Of a stretch of DNA of 64,000 nt, positions 36,291 through 51,314 are shown one piece after another. The first letter of the stretch is position 1. The number at the start of each line of letters is the position of its first letter. The translations under genes were made by a program, and so were the position numbers. The stretch spans positions 1,860,001 to 1,924,000 of the forward strand of contig NC_067301.1 of assembly GCF_020740795.1 (NCBI RefSeq), given 5' to 3'. Source of the stretch: Apus apus (taxonomy: Eukaryota; Chordata; Aves; Apodiformes; Apodidae). The notes below the pieces were generated by a model. It saw nothing but the letters and a program-made list of their open reading frames with translations, did no database searches and was not told where the DNA came from.

Positions 36291-37666
36291 TTCAGCCAAG
36301 AAAAAAATTTTTTAAATCAAAATTAAAATCAGCATAAATGTTGACCAGAAAGTACAAATTGCAACAAAGAGTTTCTTATATGAATAAACAAATCAAAGAG
36401 TCTTTTCTCTTTGCCTCTCTCTCAAAAAACTCTGCAAAACCAAAGCCCTGCAGTATTGTGGTAGAGCATAAATGCCCAAACTCCAATAAGTTGCATTATA
36501 GCACCACTAGGGAGCCAACATAATAAAAAGTAACACTTGAGCTGAAGGGAGAAAACAACACAAGGGATGTCTGACAGCATTAAAGACAGCCTTCATTGTA
36601 GGAATACTTTTGTCAACACCAGGTACTTTAACAGACTGGCTTCTTATGCAGGGAACATCATCTCAGCAGAACAGTGGCCAGGGAGGCTGAACAACAGGCT
36701 TCGAAGTGGAAATGTCTTCTTGGAGTTTTCCGTCCTTCCCTGAACCTCTTCTCATGCTGTCACAGGCACTGCTGGCTGCCTGCTCATACACTTCCTGCAG
36801 ATTCCCTCAGACTATCAAAATATTACATGCATTTTTTTCTCACTGTTCAACTAGGTAGTAAAAAACGTAATGCTGATAAGGCAGAGTGTTTCTGACTGTT
36901 TTATTGCTCAAGTGTCAATAAAAATAACCTCATTTCTGTGATGGTTTTCTACAATGGAGACACATACCACTACCAACTAGCTGAAGCTTTTAGAAAACCT
37001 ATCATTTTAATAAAATTGTGTGCCTGCAAAGCCACTGAAATGCAAGTCATCTGCTCCACCACGAACTAAAATCTTCCCTACCATCAGCTGTAATAAAGAG
37101 AACCTGAAAATAATAGAGAATCATTTTAAATAATCACTCTGCTTTCAAGCCACATCCTTAAAACAAGGATCTGATCCTCCTCACACCTACTCATGACACT
37201 AAACCCTGTTACCCACCTGAGTAATCCTACTGATTTAATGAAGAAGACTGAATTCACAAATTATATCATATACTACAAATAGACTACAAATGCTTCATAT
37301 ATTTGAATCACCTCATCTGTCAGGGTTGTACCTAAACTGGTTTGATGACACAAGGAACAAGTGGTTTAATCAATGCTGTAATATGTGTTGTGTGGTTTTT
37401 AATGTTCTCTAAAATTCATCATGTATTCAAAAAATGGTACCCACATGTTGCAACCATTCTTAAAGATTGGAAGCAAGCCAGGTTTTTGGTCATGAAATAA
37501 AGCTTGTTTCCATTGCATTAGGTCACCTAGAGAAAACAAAATAGCTTTTACATTTATGGAACTGAATTTCATCATGTTTAATGGGGTTGCTACATAGACA
37601 TACAAATAATAAACTAAAACAATCTATTGCTTTTGAACACATATAAACAAAAATAAGTATTTTTAC

Positions 37667-37756
37667 CAGATCCCAGTCTATGCTGCGGAAGAACGTGTGA
37701 GACTTGATATCAGCAAATCCTGTCTGTGGCTGGCAGCCAAGCCTCTCCTTGGGGTC
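37667..37756 (-). CDS. PRKCZ: PRKCZ exon, residues 496-525
   Basis: Thirty codons: DPKERLGCQPQTGFADIKSH then TFFRSIDWDL. This is the C-lobe end of the kinase domain with the conserved DPKERLG motif. Compared with human zeta it has only a few substitutions (Gln for Arg, Ala for Ser, Thr for Ala). Acceptor TTCCACAG|GACC, donor GATCTG|GTAAAA. Confidence 0.96.
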
Positions 37757-38340
37757 CTGTGGAAAACACAGCAACTCACTTGACACACTTAGAGCCAGTT
37801 CCATGTTTGTCACAACCCCACACACCTGACTCCAGCATTCCCTGTTACTACACAAGCTGCTGCTAAGATAACATACTGTGGCCACCAAGGGATTTTGGCT
37901 CTTTACTTTTTGTCTTCTTTTTGGATGAAGTTTGAAATTTCATTTTTAAAATGATACAACTTGTTAAAATAAAGTATCTAGACTTACTTAGTAATCTCTA
38001 ACTCACATCCTTCTGTTCTCCATGAAAAAATTATAATGGTTGTATCAATTCCAATCAGTTTAATTAAATGAGTAGCAAGTATCACAGAAAAGAGTTTATA
38101 AATAGGCCTGTAGTTATTTTTTACCACTAGGTGCAGGCTCTTGAAACAAGTCTGTGCTGTGCAACTACCTCAGTAAATTAGGAACTGAGAAGTGGGACGG
38201 GGGGGGGTTTAACATACAGGAAACCAAGGTTTTATAGATTTTCTTAATAATAAGCAGATTAACTTCTTAACTGCATTGCTTTCAACAGGAAGCTCTGACT
38301 TCCAGATCTCAGATGCTAAAAATAAGAGAATGTTATTTAC
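37757..38340 (-). other. PRKCZ: PRKCZ intron
   Basis: 584 bp, GTAAAT to CCACAG. It includes a nine-G homopolymer near 38199-38207 on the plus strand. Nothing else was seen. Confidence 0.85.
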
Positions 38341-38420
38341 CTTGTTTAAAAATCCTTTTAACACATGGGAAGCCTTGACAGAAAGGAACCTTGGAATCCG
38401 GATTGGCTTCTCAAGAATAA
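38341..38420 (-). CDS. PRKCZ: PRKCZ exon, residues 469-495
   Basis: Completes Val469 and encodes ILEKPIRIPR then FLSVKASHVLKGFLNK. As far as I can recall it, this stretch is identical to human zeta; iota has EKQIRIPRSLSVKA at this place, so the exon helps separate the paralogues. Acceptor TGTAACAG|TTATTC, donor AACAAG|GTAAAT. Confidence 0.96.
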
Positions 38421-39349
38421 CTGTTACAAGTTTAAAAACAGCAATATTATTTTTTGGTTTATGACACTGACCATGATTTGAATACAAACACTACATCATT
38501 TAAATATGCTACCATTTTGAAAATGGGAAGATACGGTAATTAAAATGAAGCAAACAAAGCAGCTACAGTAAGTCAAGGCACTGTTACACTGACATTTCAA
38601 GATACCTTAGAAGAAATGCTAGCTTTCTTATCTTTTTCTGTTGTTTCTATTGTTCAGGGAATAACACTGTTTTGGTGTCCTGAGCATATGGAAAAGTATG
38701 ATTTTTAAACAGTAAGAGCTTTACCATCAGGCTTGTCACCACGACCACAGCAGATTGTCACACCACTGCAGTAACTAGATTAAAGAATGGTTCTGCATAT
38801 AAGGGAGAGGCAACCCCCAATTCTTCAAACCCCTACAGAGTTTCTGTTGTAATGGATGCAGCAAGTATTACTGCCTTTGTTTGGGAAAGTTCATACATGA
38901 CTACTCCTGAAAGGTAAAACTCAAAAAATAGTTACAGAGATTTCATCAGAAGTAAAAAAAAAACCCTGAAAGTTAACAGGAGCAAAAATAACAGGTTGAT
39001 GTTTCTGCCAAGAAAGATCCTTCTATCCTCTCAGGAAGCCTGAATTTTAAAATTTATTCTTGGCTTGTGAACTGCCTCCTAACATACCACTCCATACAAT
39101 TTCTGTCTGCTACTGCTGAGCTATGGACATTTAAAAAAATATTCTATTGTCTGAAGACTAATTCCAGACCATTTTATCCAAATTGAACAAAAATTCCTAG
39201 GATGAAGAACTGTAAATATCAGGGCTCTTTATCTACAGTACCTCTACTGGCAACTATGGGATAACAATGGAAAAGGAAAATCCAACTCTCCCAATGAAAC
39301 TGCTAATTTTCATTGCTTCTTCCCCAGGGAACAAAAAAAGTTACTATAC
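38421..39349 (-). other. PRKCZ: PRKCZ intron
   Basis: 929 bp, GTATAG to TAACAG, ordinary AT-rich sequence without visible features. Confidence 0.85.
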
Positions 39350-39469
39350 CTTGGAAAAGATAATCTTCAGTGTTCATGTCTGGATTGTCAGTAATAATAT
39401 CAAATGGAGACCTTCCTGCCATCATTTCAAACATCAGCACCCCGAGAGCCCACCAGTCCACACTGAACC
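39350..39469 (-). CDS. PRKCZ: PRKCZ exon, residues 429-468
   Basis: Completes Gly429 and encodes [20 protein letters not shown] then [19 protein letters not shown]. It contains the [12 protein letters not shown] helix of the kinase C-lobe. The [11 protein letters not shown] stretch is zeta-type; iota carries a longer VGSSDNPDQNTED segment. Acceptor TTGACAG|GGTTC, donor CCAAG|GTATAG. Confidence 0.96.
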
Positions 39470-41540
<2,071 letters not shown>

Positions 41541-41627
41541 CTTGCATGTTCTTCAGGAAGTTTTCTTTGCCGTTGCATATGGAACATGAGATCTCCCCCA
41601 TTTACATACTCTATGACAAGAAACAAT
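41541..41627 (-). CDS. PRKCZ: PRKCZ exon, residues 325-354 (hinge, N- to C-lobe)
   Basis: Completes Arg325 and encodes [20 protein letters not shown] then RKLPEEHA, with two bases of Arg354. It spans beta-5 and the kinase hinge ([10 protein letters not shown]), where adenine binds. Acceptor CTTTCAG|ATTG, donor GCAAG|GTACTT. Confidence 0.96.
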
Positions 41628-44310
41628 CTGAAAGTATATAACACAATTAATGGATTCCAAGAAAACTCCCAAGAAAAACCATTCTCATCCATCCAATTTG
41701 AGTAATTTTCACTTCCATGCTTGAACTGCACTTCTAGATTTCTTACAGGAACTATTTAAGAGAAAAGAGAGCACTGATCTGATCCATCTTCTGCAGGATC
41801 CCACCCTTGAGCTCAGTGACAGGCTAAATGTAAAGGAGAGGCAGCTGCAAACAACAGGCTACTATTTGGTGTGAAACCTGCAGAACTATTTAAAACAGTA
41901 GAAGAGACAACAGCATTTGAGCATTTGCCTGATCGAATGAGGTTCTCACTCACAGATGTTAAAAACCCCAACATATAAAGATACATAGACTTTTTTAGAA
42001 GTTAATAATAGCAAAACCACAGAAGTCTGCTAGAAGGTGACACATGGCAAAAATGAAAGTTTGTCATAAATAGGTTAAATTGTCATTGCAAAAAGACAAC
42101 ATCATAGTTACACGACTACCACTTATTCAACAAGACTGATTCTTGTGACTTCTATGGAGCAAAATTCCACAGTATGGGATTTGCTCAGTGAGTGCACTGC
42201 TTTGGAGAGCAAAGGCTGATTGACTGGGGAAAAAGCCTGCCTGAAACAAAGCTGGTTATTTAAAATTAAGGTTTTAAGAATAATAAAAGATGCATCATTT
42301 AAGTTCAAACCTTTCTTATTAAAGGGCAATGAATCAGTAATCTGACAAATTACCCTGATGTAATAATTATTACTCTGCTTGACTAAATGTTGTTCTTTTC
42401 TAACAGCAAAGCTGCAGGATCAAACCCCAGCAGCTTGGTAGTTTATATAAACCTAAGTCACTGAGGTTTCTGCATGAACAAAAACTGAAACTTCTCATTT
42501 CTATTTTTTATACAGTTTTGCCACCAAAAGGCTACCATCTTTTAAAAAATACCTGATAATTAACAATAATTGAGTTATTTGGCAATAATAGAGAGATCAG
42601 TATGCTTTGTAGGATGTGTTACATGAATTAAACATCTAAATAGGAAGCTTGCTGGTTGTGCTGGTTCAGAGCCTGAAAAGCACAAACAGATCTATTGAAA
42701 GCAAGATGACATGAGAATCACTCAGAGGAATTAACTCAAATTTACTTTCTAAAAACAAGTTAAGTTTTATCTGAATAGCAAATGACACAATCTTTATCCA
42801 CCTGAAGTTGTATGATCCAGCATATTAATATACACATACAAGATTATTTCTCTTAAACCCTATGATCATGACTGAACTCTTCCTGATACACTTAAGAATC
42901 ATGGTCATTCCTAGCAGAAAAAAAACCTTTCCATTTGTATAGACAGACTGAGACTAAGAATTTGAGGGGAAAGTCAGTTTACATATGTCCATTATTTCTG
43001 AGAGATGAAAACTCAATTTGGTGAGGACAGATAATGAAATCCCCCCTTCCTTGACCTTGCCAAGCCCTTTATGTGTAGAAGAACAAGATAATGGACCCAT
43101 TGCTCCTCTCTAGAAGGCACATTCCCTGCAGGGGAGATCTGGGCACAGGAAAGCTGCAGCATTAGGGCTTCTTAGTTCTTCTGTAGAACAAGTTTTTGGA
43201 ACAGTCTTCTCAAAACAAGAGAAAAGTCAGTAGGGGAAAGGAATAGGTGGAATCAACCATATAAAAAGACTTAATAATTAGAGTTTGCAGGAAGGGTTTC
43301 ATCCTCGGGAAAATACGATCCAGGACATGCTGCCAAGCTCAGAGAGACCCACAGGACAGAAAGATGCTGAGTGAGGGTTTCTGAGGAAGGCTGTGGCTGC
43401 TCCAGGAGGCACTGTTTCTTTGTACACCTATTTTCCCATGCATTGAAAACTCCTTGCCATATATTTACACACTGGAAAACATCTCACTGGGAAAACACAT
43501 GTTCCAGTCTCTCAGACCATTTAACTGGTAACAACTAAAGAAGTTGTGGTTTGTTTGTTGTTTGTTTGTTGTTTGTTTGTTTTTTCCTTTGGAAAAGACT
43601 CTTCATTTGAAACAGTGTTGAAAACTTGGAAGGTAAAACATGAAAAATAGTAATTGGACCCAGCCCATCTTGCAGGTCTTCCAGAGGCCTCCCCACAAGA
43701 CTATAAACACCAAAATTAAATAAGCAATCAATAAAATGGATAATGCCACAAACATTTGATTACAGCACTCCTGATGTTTTCTGCTTCCAACCCAACTGCG
43801 CCATCCTATTTAGAAGCTTCCAATGCTTTAGCATGTTCAGAACCTGTCAAGTGCTTGTGTCAGCCCACGTTCAAGCACAGGACTCTGTAAGTACTGTTGG
43901 TTCTTGCTCTTTTTAGAAGGATTTACTCCAACACCAACAGCTTTGCAGGATGGAGGCTCCAGATTGTTGCCATCCTTGGCACACACTTATCTGGCAATTC
44001 TGGGCAAGCCCAAGGCACATATTTTATTATGATAATAAAACAAGCATTGCTATTATCTCAAACAATATCAACAGCTAGAGTTAGCATCTTTTTAAAGTAA
44101 TTACTTATTTTCACTTAAAAATTTATTTACAAGGACCTGGAAAACCCAGCCATTTCCTCCACACCACACTGGCTAAGCTGTATCCCTAACAATTCTGATG
44201 CTTCCTCCCCAAAAATGCTGTGTGATGGCAGTGGCTCTGTTTGCTTTATGAGAAGCAGTTAGTACAATGATCAAGATTTTCAAAACAAAATAATTTCAGA
44301 TCTTTCTTAC
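41628..44310 (-). other. PRKCZ: PRKCZ intron
   Basis: 2.7 kb, GTAAGA to TTTCAG. It contains a (TTTG)n-type repeat at 43549-43585 and a promoter- or LTR-like stretch of uncertain origin at about 43040-43540. No exon recognised. Confidence 0.8.
43549..43585. repeat. (GTTT)n repeat with 11-bp higher-order period
   Basis: TTTGTTTGTTG recurs three times in a row at 11-bp spacing, ending in a T run. It is a compound simple repeat, probably expanded by slippage. Confidence 0.85.
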
Positions 44311-44408
44311 CGACTTGTTGTTTGAAAGCATGAGTGTAAACCAACTAGGAATGGGTTACTGGATGCCTGTTCAAACACATGTTTCTCTGTCTGTACCCAA
44401 TCAATATC
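44311..44408 (-). CDS. PRKCZ: PRKCZ exon, residues 293-325 (alpha-C helix region)
   Basis: Encodes [20 protein letters not shown] then [12 protein letters not shown] and two bases of Arg325. It includes the alpha-C helix, with TEKHVFE providing the Glu that pairs with Lys281. ASSNPFL and QTTSR are zeta-type (iota: ASNHPFL, QTESR). Acceptor ATTTCAG|GATAT, donor AGTCG|GTAAGA. Confidence 0.96.
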
Positions 44409-47271
44409 CTGAAATAGAGTAATTGAACAATCAGAACTGCTGCTGGATAACCACTGTGGGTATTCCCAGAAAAGAAACTGTGAACATCTAGGCTCCCTTA
44501 CATATGATGTCATTGTTACACATGTTCCTCAGAAAGCCAAAACCCCCTAAAATCTGGAGGAAGTTATAAACCATTTTAATTCAATTATCTATTCAGAAGT
44601 TTCTTAAGCATTTAGAAAGGTCTGCACAAAATTTAAGCCATTTAAAAATGTATCAAATATTGCAGATGCATAACACTGCTCATACTGCTTCATAGAATTA
44701 TCTTAGATAAGTGATCCTAAGGCTGCCAGTAACACAGCCAAGGTGAGTCTCCAGTTTCTAAAAGGTTCAAACTGAACTTCATTTTCTCAATTGAAACTCA
44801 AAATTAATTCAGTGAAAACATCAAAACCCAATTAGTTTGTCCAACCAAAACAGTTCTTAGAACTATCACAGACTACCTGTGATACAGGGAGATGTCCTGA
44901 ACACCCAGTGCAATACCATATATTAAAACCCTGTCACAATTTGAAGGATACTAGCACACTACTGCAGAATTTAGATCCCTAGTAGCAAAGCATTTAATAA
45001 TTTCTCATATAACCATGCAAAGTTTAACCCTTGCAGCAACTGCTTTTAGCAGTAGATAGTCACTCTTCATGCAATACACTGATCATGTTCCAGCCTGCAA
45101 ACACTTCAGTACCCTATCAAGAAACTAGGAATGTATTTGTTCTAAAGGGCCTCAACTTCCAAGAGATACTTCTAGTTTCCCAACCAATTGAGACAACCAA
45201 GACAGATACTGAGAAAACAGGCCTTCCTGTCAAAGATAGTTAGTGAAACTGAAGTCTGAAAGGAAGTCAAGAAATGTCATCACCTAATTAAATAAATCTG
45301 TTAGCTTTTGTATTCAGACAGTCCTGAAGATATAACACCTTGGAAGGCTAAACTAGGATCCAAACCTGAGCCAAATTTTGAATAAACTAATAAACATGTT
45401 CACTTCTTTGCTTTTACTGAATGAGCTTCTCCTTAGGAGTCTTTAAACTATCTCCTTCATTACTGCACTTGTTGCATGAGTACATTAGTATTACGCTAGT
45501 GCACTGCTGTTAACAAGATTAAGCTTAGAAATATTTAATAGCAGAAGCCCAGGCATTTGATTTGCTTCAATGTCATTTAGAAAAGAATCTTTACTTCCTT
45601 CCAATATAAACTGCTCCCTGGAAAACACTACCTGGTACTTGCTGTGTAATTAATTTTCTCTTTCTCCACAAAACACTCACTAAGTAACATTTCCATTACT
45701 TGTAATATCTCATGCATTCACAAAATTCAGTGACTTTCCTATCAATTCCCAGAATTTCATCATCCAGCCTATCTCACAGAAAAGCAAAACCAATTAGCTC
45801 AACCTTCTATGTAATTATCTGCAGGAGCCACTATTCAAGGGAAGATTTCTCTCATCTACTTCTGACTCAGAGGAACAACTAACTCATTAAACAATACTAT
45901 TCTTTAACTTCTACCTTCTTGGAAAAAAACTTAAGGGAAGCAATAAATAAACCACACAAGTCTAATCTTTTGTCATAAAGAGAAACATCAAATGACTGAA
46001 CAAGCCAATTTATTTTAGAATAACTTTACAACTTTGCTTCCCTAACTTCTGGAATAAAAAATGGCAGCCAAAGAAGCTGATTGAAACTACCAACACAACC
46101 AGTATTTAAAACAATGTGTTCTGTTTTTTTTCCAATATGCTACTTTCAAGAAATCCAGCCTTCCTAACAGCATGAAATACATGAGCAGCAGCTTAAAAAA
46201 TACATTTTGTTTGAGAAATTCACTTTCTCTTGTAAGAACAGTTATGTAAGAAATTCCCCATGAGGTGAGACTGATTCTCCATCTCTTATTAGAGTCTGGG
46301 ATTCCACCCACAAGACTGACACTGTACTATTTACTCGGAATATTTAATGGTGTCCTATTTTATGTGCCCCACTACAAACCCTGCCACTCCTGCTAAGCAT
46401 GTCACACAGCAGCATTCCCATAAAGCTGGCAGCCTGGTGACACCTGGGATGGCTCTGCCAGGTCTGACCACATGCATTCCAGTTGTCACATTCCCTGGTC
46501 CTTCCCTTAACATGGCAGGTTCCAGGCTAAAGGCCTTGTGGATGGATATAAGCTGCCCTCCTTGTTTGTTGATTGGCTGATTACATTTACAAAAAAACAG
46601 AATAAATACAAAATCTGTACCTTTCAAGAAGTGTGAATATGATAGGAAAAAGAAGGGTTGGGTGGGGTTTTTTTGCCTTTTCCCCCCCCCAAACTCAGGC
46701 ATTCAAGAACCTGCAGTAAAAAAACTTCAACAGGATTTTTAAAATAATTGAGAAATGCAGCACTGGCTTCTGTGGCAGACAAGTTTTTTTACAAGCCAGT
46801 TAAACCATGATTTCTTTACACTCATGGAAAAAATACTCCCAAGTACTGTGTCACATTCACACCAGCTCTATAATTGTGACTGTAAGAACAGTTTCAGCTC
46901 CTGTTCTAAAATACTGACAAGACTTTGCAGCTACATTCAGTTTTGGAAAACATCTTTGTTTTCTTTCAAAATAAAATACCCAAATTTACCCTATTTATCT
47001 CATCACTTACAGATTAGCACATCCAAGCTGAAATATTTTCCATGTGCATCCTACTAAGACTATTAATAATCATTTAACTATTAAAAGAAGGGACACTGCT
47101 CTCAGACTTCATCCTGGTGCTTCATGCAGACAGCTGATGGCAAACGAGTTCATGAGTCAGTAAAACTTCTATTACAGACATGTGTAAAACTTAGCTGCTT
47201 TCTTCATGTTTTTTTGTTAAAGCATCTTGAGTTCTTACAAGATGTAATGGAATGCAAATAACAGACTTTAC
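44409..47271 (-). other. PRKCZ: PRKCZ intron
   Basis: 2.9 kb, GTAAAG to TTTCAG. It carries a short C9-10/G-rich patch near 46640-46690 and otherwise unique AT-rich sequence. No exon recognised; the plus/minus frames at 46347-46702 overlap each other and lack family resemblance. Confidence 0.8.
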
Positions 47272-47460
47272 CTCATCATCATGGACCAATTCTTTTTTCA
47301 CCACTTTCATAGCATAGATTTGATCATTCTTTTTTAACCGAACTAAAAGAACTTTGGCATAACTTCCACGTCCAATAACTCTGATTAAATCAAAGTCCTG
47401 TAGTCCAAGCCCCTGAGAAATCTTAATTCCATCCATTCCATCAATGACTGGTTTGATATC
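47272..47460 (-). CDS. PRKCZ: PRKCZ exon, residues 230-292 (ATP-binding lobe)
   Basis: Sixty-three codons, from [20 protein letters not shown] through [20 protein letters not shown] to [20 protein letters not shown] and DDE. It starts the kinase domain at about residue 252, with the glycine loop GRGSYA and the ATP-contacting Lys281 in YAMK. KKNDQIY is zeta-type (iota: KKTDRIY). Acceptor TATGCAG|GATATC, donor GATGAG|GTAAAG. Confidence 0.97.
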
Positions 47461-49363
47461 CTGCATAAAAAGAAACAGATGCTAGAGACAAAAGACATTT
47501 TCATAACAAGTAACAATTAAAACAAAGAGGTCTTGAACCACTGGAGAGAATTCTTGCCATTGTCACTGGCACCCAGTGCATTTGTTCAGAAATGGTTCAT
47601 ACTGGTTTTGTGCTCTCTACAAGTTAAGTTACTCTGTCAAGGTAGTAGTTCATCCAGTGCAACATCTAAATATTCCCTGCTGACAAACAGAAGGTGATGT
47701 CTTGAGAAAAGAGGTTTGATTCCAAGTTCTGAACTGCAGGCTATGTAGAATTACCCTTTGCACTAAAAGCAACTTTCATATAGTAGACAATAATAAAGGC
47801 TATCTGAAAAGAAGGCAGATAAGTAAACAATTTGCTCATGAATATACCTGTCTTGGTTTCAGTTTAGGCAAGAACCACCTGTATCAAGTTCACTACAGTT
47901 TTAATGAATAGGTGCCTGGGAACATAGAGAAGCAGATACCAATTTCTCAGATGTGAGAACTGGCAGGAAATATTCCACTATGGCAAACATTACTTTAAAA
48001 TTCATTATTTAAGAGAAATTTTGAGTGTTTGTTGGAATTAGAGGTGAACATGTAAGACTGAAGATTAAACAGTTGAACTAGAGAAATGCAGCATGTACTC
48101 TGACATTCTACGTTTTACCAAAGTGCAACAATGCTTTGACATACCTTCTGTGGACTATTTTTATCTGACCTCATACTACTGCACTTGTAGCCAGATCAGC
48201 ATTCTGCTGAACTAGGGAAAGTATTTATATAACGAATCTTGATCTAGGATTGACTGCTATTAAAAGAGATTGCTCTGAGCTTAAAGATTCTAGTCAACAA
48301 AGCTCCCAGAACACCACTTCCACTCTGCAGGACACCTTCAATTATTTTAGTCAAGCTCAAAAGCAAGGTGGAAAAAAAAAAAAATCACAGTAGCATAATT
48401 GAGGGCAGCTGAGCAAATACCATCTATCAAAACTCAAAAACACAGACAGTACCTGAGCACTAATGATAGCAGAAGGCAGCAATTCTAGATATCAATTAAA
48501 ATTCTCTGATGTGTTTAATTTATACCCTTTCATATCTGAATTTGAGATAAAATCTAAAGACATGTGACTGAAAATGAGGCAGCCACTTACCCAGAAGCAG
48601 GAACTACTCAAGTGTAAAATAATAGTAGTGACAAGCATTGTAGTGGGGGTAGAGGAAAAAAAATAGGTGCAGGCTTGCTTAAAGTGGGATCTCAAATAAC
48701 TGCCAAGGTTCTGCAGAGTGCATCCTATTTATCAAATATGCCAGAAGCATTTCTAAAAGAAGCCCTTTAGAATGAAAGCATATTGGGATTTTTAAACTGC
48801 TTTAAGGGAATAACATTCTTGGTATGCAGAGATTGTGTCAGACCATCTACAAAAGAGTTGAAAAACAGAGTTTAAGTGTATGTTATTCTACTTCTGTTTC
48901 CACTGGAGCTGTCTGTAAATTATTAGGTGGTACTTATATGAAACATCTAAGAGAGGTGGACAGTTAATGCACTGAACCAACTTTCACAATGATAGCCTGC
49001 AGATGTAGCCTGAGGCTGACAAAGGGTGCACATACATTAGAGAGAGGAGACAAAACAATAAAGCCACCATTTCTTGCAAGGACCAATAAAGTCAAGCCCT
49101 CTGTTAAACCACTGTTGTTCCAACATGAATGGAGGAAAAAACAGTCTTCCTCACATCATGATTAGGATAACAAGAGCTGTATACAGAAGTCTGAAAAAAT
49201 CCAACAAAAGTGCTTAAAAAAAAGTTACCAGCTCTTAGAAAACTCAGGCTTCTTTTTCTAAAAGGTAGCAGAAAAAACAAGACAAATTACCAGCTACACA
49301 TACAAAGCTGTACAACTGAAAATCTGTGTAAATGTGAATTACAAAAGTACTTTAAAAACGTAC
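47461..49363 (-). other. PRKCZ: PRKCZ intron
   Basis: 1.9 kb, GTACGT to ATGCAG, ordinary AT-rich sequence with a 14-A run near 48371-48384. No exon recognised. Confidence 0.85.
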
Positions 49364-49416
49364 CTCAGAGTCATCTTTAATGTTGTCATGTTTCCGGTTT
49401 GAAGGAATGTAGGGAA
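49364..49416 (-). CDS. PRKCZ: PRKCZ exon, residues 212-229 (hinge)
   Basis: A 53-bp mini-exon completing Ile212 and encoding PYIPSNRKHDNIKDDSE. It corresponds to the human AYISSSRKHDSIKDDSE hinge between C1 and kinase domains. The frame is fixed by the flanking exons on both sides. Acceptor TCCCAG|TTCCC, donor TCTGAG|GTACGT. Confidence 0.93.
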
Positions 49417-50113
49417 CTGGGAAAGAAATCAAACAACTCATGTGGTTATTAAGGCTCTCATTAGAAATAATTTTTTAAATTGACAAATAGAAAGCTGCTT
49501 GAGTAGCTTAGGGTCAGCAATTCCCTTTAAATACTACAGACAGTTGATCAAATTTTTCCACTTCACTTTGTCCTCCTGACAGCAGATCCCAAGGGCACTG
49601 CAGAAACAACCAACCCTGATAAAGTAAGAAATTCATCAATGAACCTTTGAGCTCCTAACAGTATCTGGCAAAACCCAGAGTCATCTTGGAGAAAAGGTGT
49701 GATAAATGGATCCTGAAAGCAAGATGGGTTAAACCATCACATATATTAACTTAGAAAGACAACTCCAAATTACACAAAATTAAGGAAAACCTGAAGTCTG
49801 AGGGCACGTTTCTATTAGCATCATAGTTTGGATCTGAAGAGCAGTGCTTTTTTGTTTGTTTTAAAAAGTAAATCTCTTGTTGCCAATTATTCCATGCTTA
49901 ACTTCACATTCTGGAATGGTTTTAGAGCATATGAATCTAGGATGAAACAGAACCAGCTGATATGCTTCAGAAGTACATTTATCGTAACAGAGTCCCTCAG
50001 GAGCATTCAGTTCATAGGACTAAACTAGAGCTAATCCAAAATAAACTTAAAAAAAACAGAACAGGGCCTCCAAAAGGAGAAACACATGAATTCCAACTTA
50101 AGAAAGTACTCAC
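49417..50113 (-). other. PRKCZ: PRKCZ intron
   Basis: 697 bp, GTGAGT to TCCCAG. No repeats or other features seen. Confidence 0.85.
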
Positions 50114-50195
50114 TTCCATCAGTTTCTTCTGAAGGGAGGTCAACTTCATCGTTTTTATCATCTAACTGAGGTTCCTGGGAAGGCATGACCGAATC
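50114..50195 (-). CDS. PRKCZ: PRKCZ exon, residues 185-212 (acidic hinge)
   Basis: Encodes DSVMPSQEPQLDDKNDEVDL then PSEETDG plus one base of Ile212. This acidic hinge is the N-terminus of the brain isoform PKM-zeta in mammals (start Met184, just upstream). A second in-frame Met (188) lies here with G at -3. Acceptor TTGCAAG|GATTC, donor GGAA|GTGAGT. Confidence 0.95.
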
Positions 50196-51314
50196 CTTGC
50201 AAAATACGTAAGTTACATAGGAAAAAAAAGGTTGGTTTATGCAGTCTCTTCTAAATGAGTATGGCTTGCCATATAACTACAACACAATAAGAACCTTACA
50301 TTATCTTCCAGAATGAAAACTGGATTTTGTAGAAAGTATTTCCAAATATTGACATTTTGCAATGAATTATAAAACCAGCTGACCAACAGCCTATGAACTT
50401 TAACTGGTTTCTGCAACTACAACAGATGTTTAGCTGTCTTCTAAATGTAAGAGTAGGATATTTTATTGCAAAGTTCAACCTTAATTCTATTTAAGACTTC
50501 TAAGTCTGTTTCACATGGAACTGCAACAAAGTAAACACTCCAGCACTACATTACACATTAAATTTAGAACTCTGGTATATTCCTTTCCTCTTTTAAATAC
50601 AGGAATTGTTACTCATTGTAAAAGGATATTGCATACATTGGTTAAGATCACAACACCAAATAGTTTTATAATACATTTGGATCTTAGTCTCCTTCACAAC
50701 TCAGAATGAGACATGTAAGACTATTCCTGTAGGTCTGTGCATACATAAATTGGCAAAGAATCCAGTAATGTCAAAGTAAGTCATATGCAACACCAAAACA
50801 GAACAATAATGGCTGAAGTTTTGAGTTGGAGACAACATGATGCAACAACCAGTGAGATACTGGTAATGCCTGTGATGAGTATGGCAAAGGGCTAAAATTC
50901 AGGGATACAGATCAATGTTTAAAGCCTAAGAACTACACTAGAGTTGCCACTGGAATATATGAAGGGAACAGAGAGGATGAGAACAGTACTGGAAAAATTG
51001 AGATGGCAAGAACATGAAGGCAACAAGCCCTTTTGCAAGTAGTAGTGCTACAACCACACAAGTAAAACACAATGCTTGTACTGGAGAAGTCAAACTCAAG
51101 CTTCCTCACACTTAAATTATAAGTTTTCTTTCCTCACTTTAGTCTCTACCACTCAAAATCCAAAAGCTTGTCCTCCACAGACAGCTCAGAAGCTGCAAAC
51201 CAACCACCACCATTACAAATCTACAACCAGGCACAGCACTTAATGACTTGGGAGGCACAGCTACAAACAGCAACACAGGACAAGGAAACAACTTCATACA
51301 CAACACAAACTTAC
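50196..51314 (-). other. PRKCZ: PRKCZ intron
   Basis: 1.1 kb, GTAAGT to TGCAAG, AT-rich with no visible features. Confidence 0.85.

Larger units (their letters stand above)
31450..37666 (-). other. PRKCZ: Largest internal PRKCZ intron (6.2 kb)
   Basis: Bounded by GTAAAA (after Leu525) and TCTCAG. It holds two CR1 fragments (32321-32470 and 35536-35785), a (GGT)n run near 34005-34019, and a long AT-rich block at about 36205-36290. No exon was found; plus-strand frames around 33000-33355 and 35551-36129 come from unique or CR1 sequence. Confidence 0.85.
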
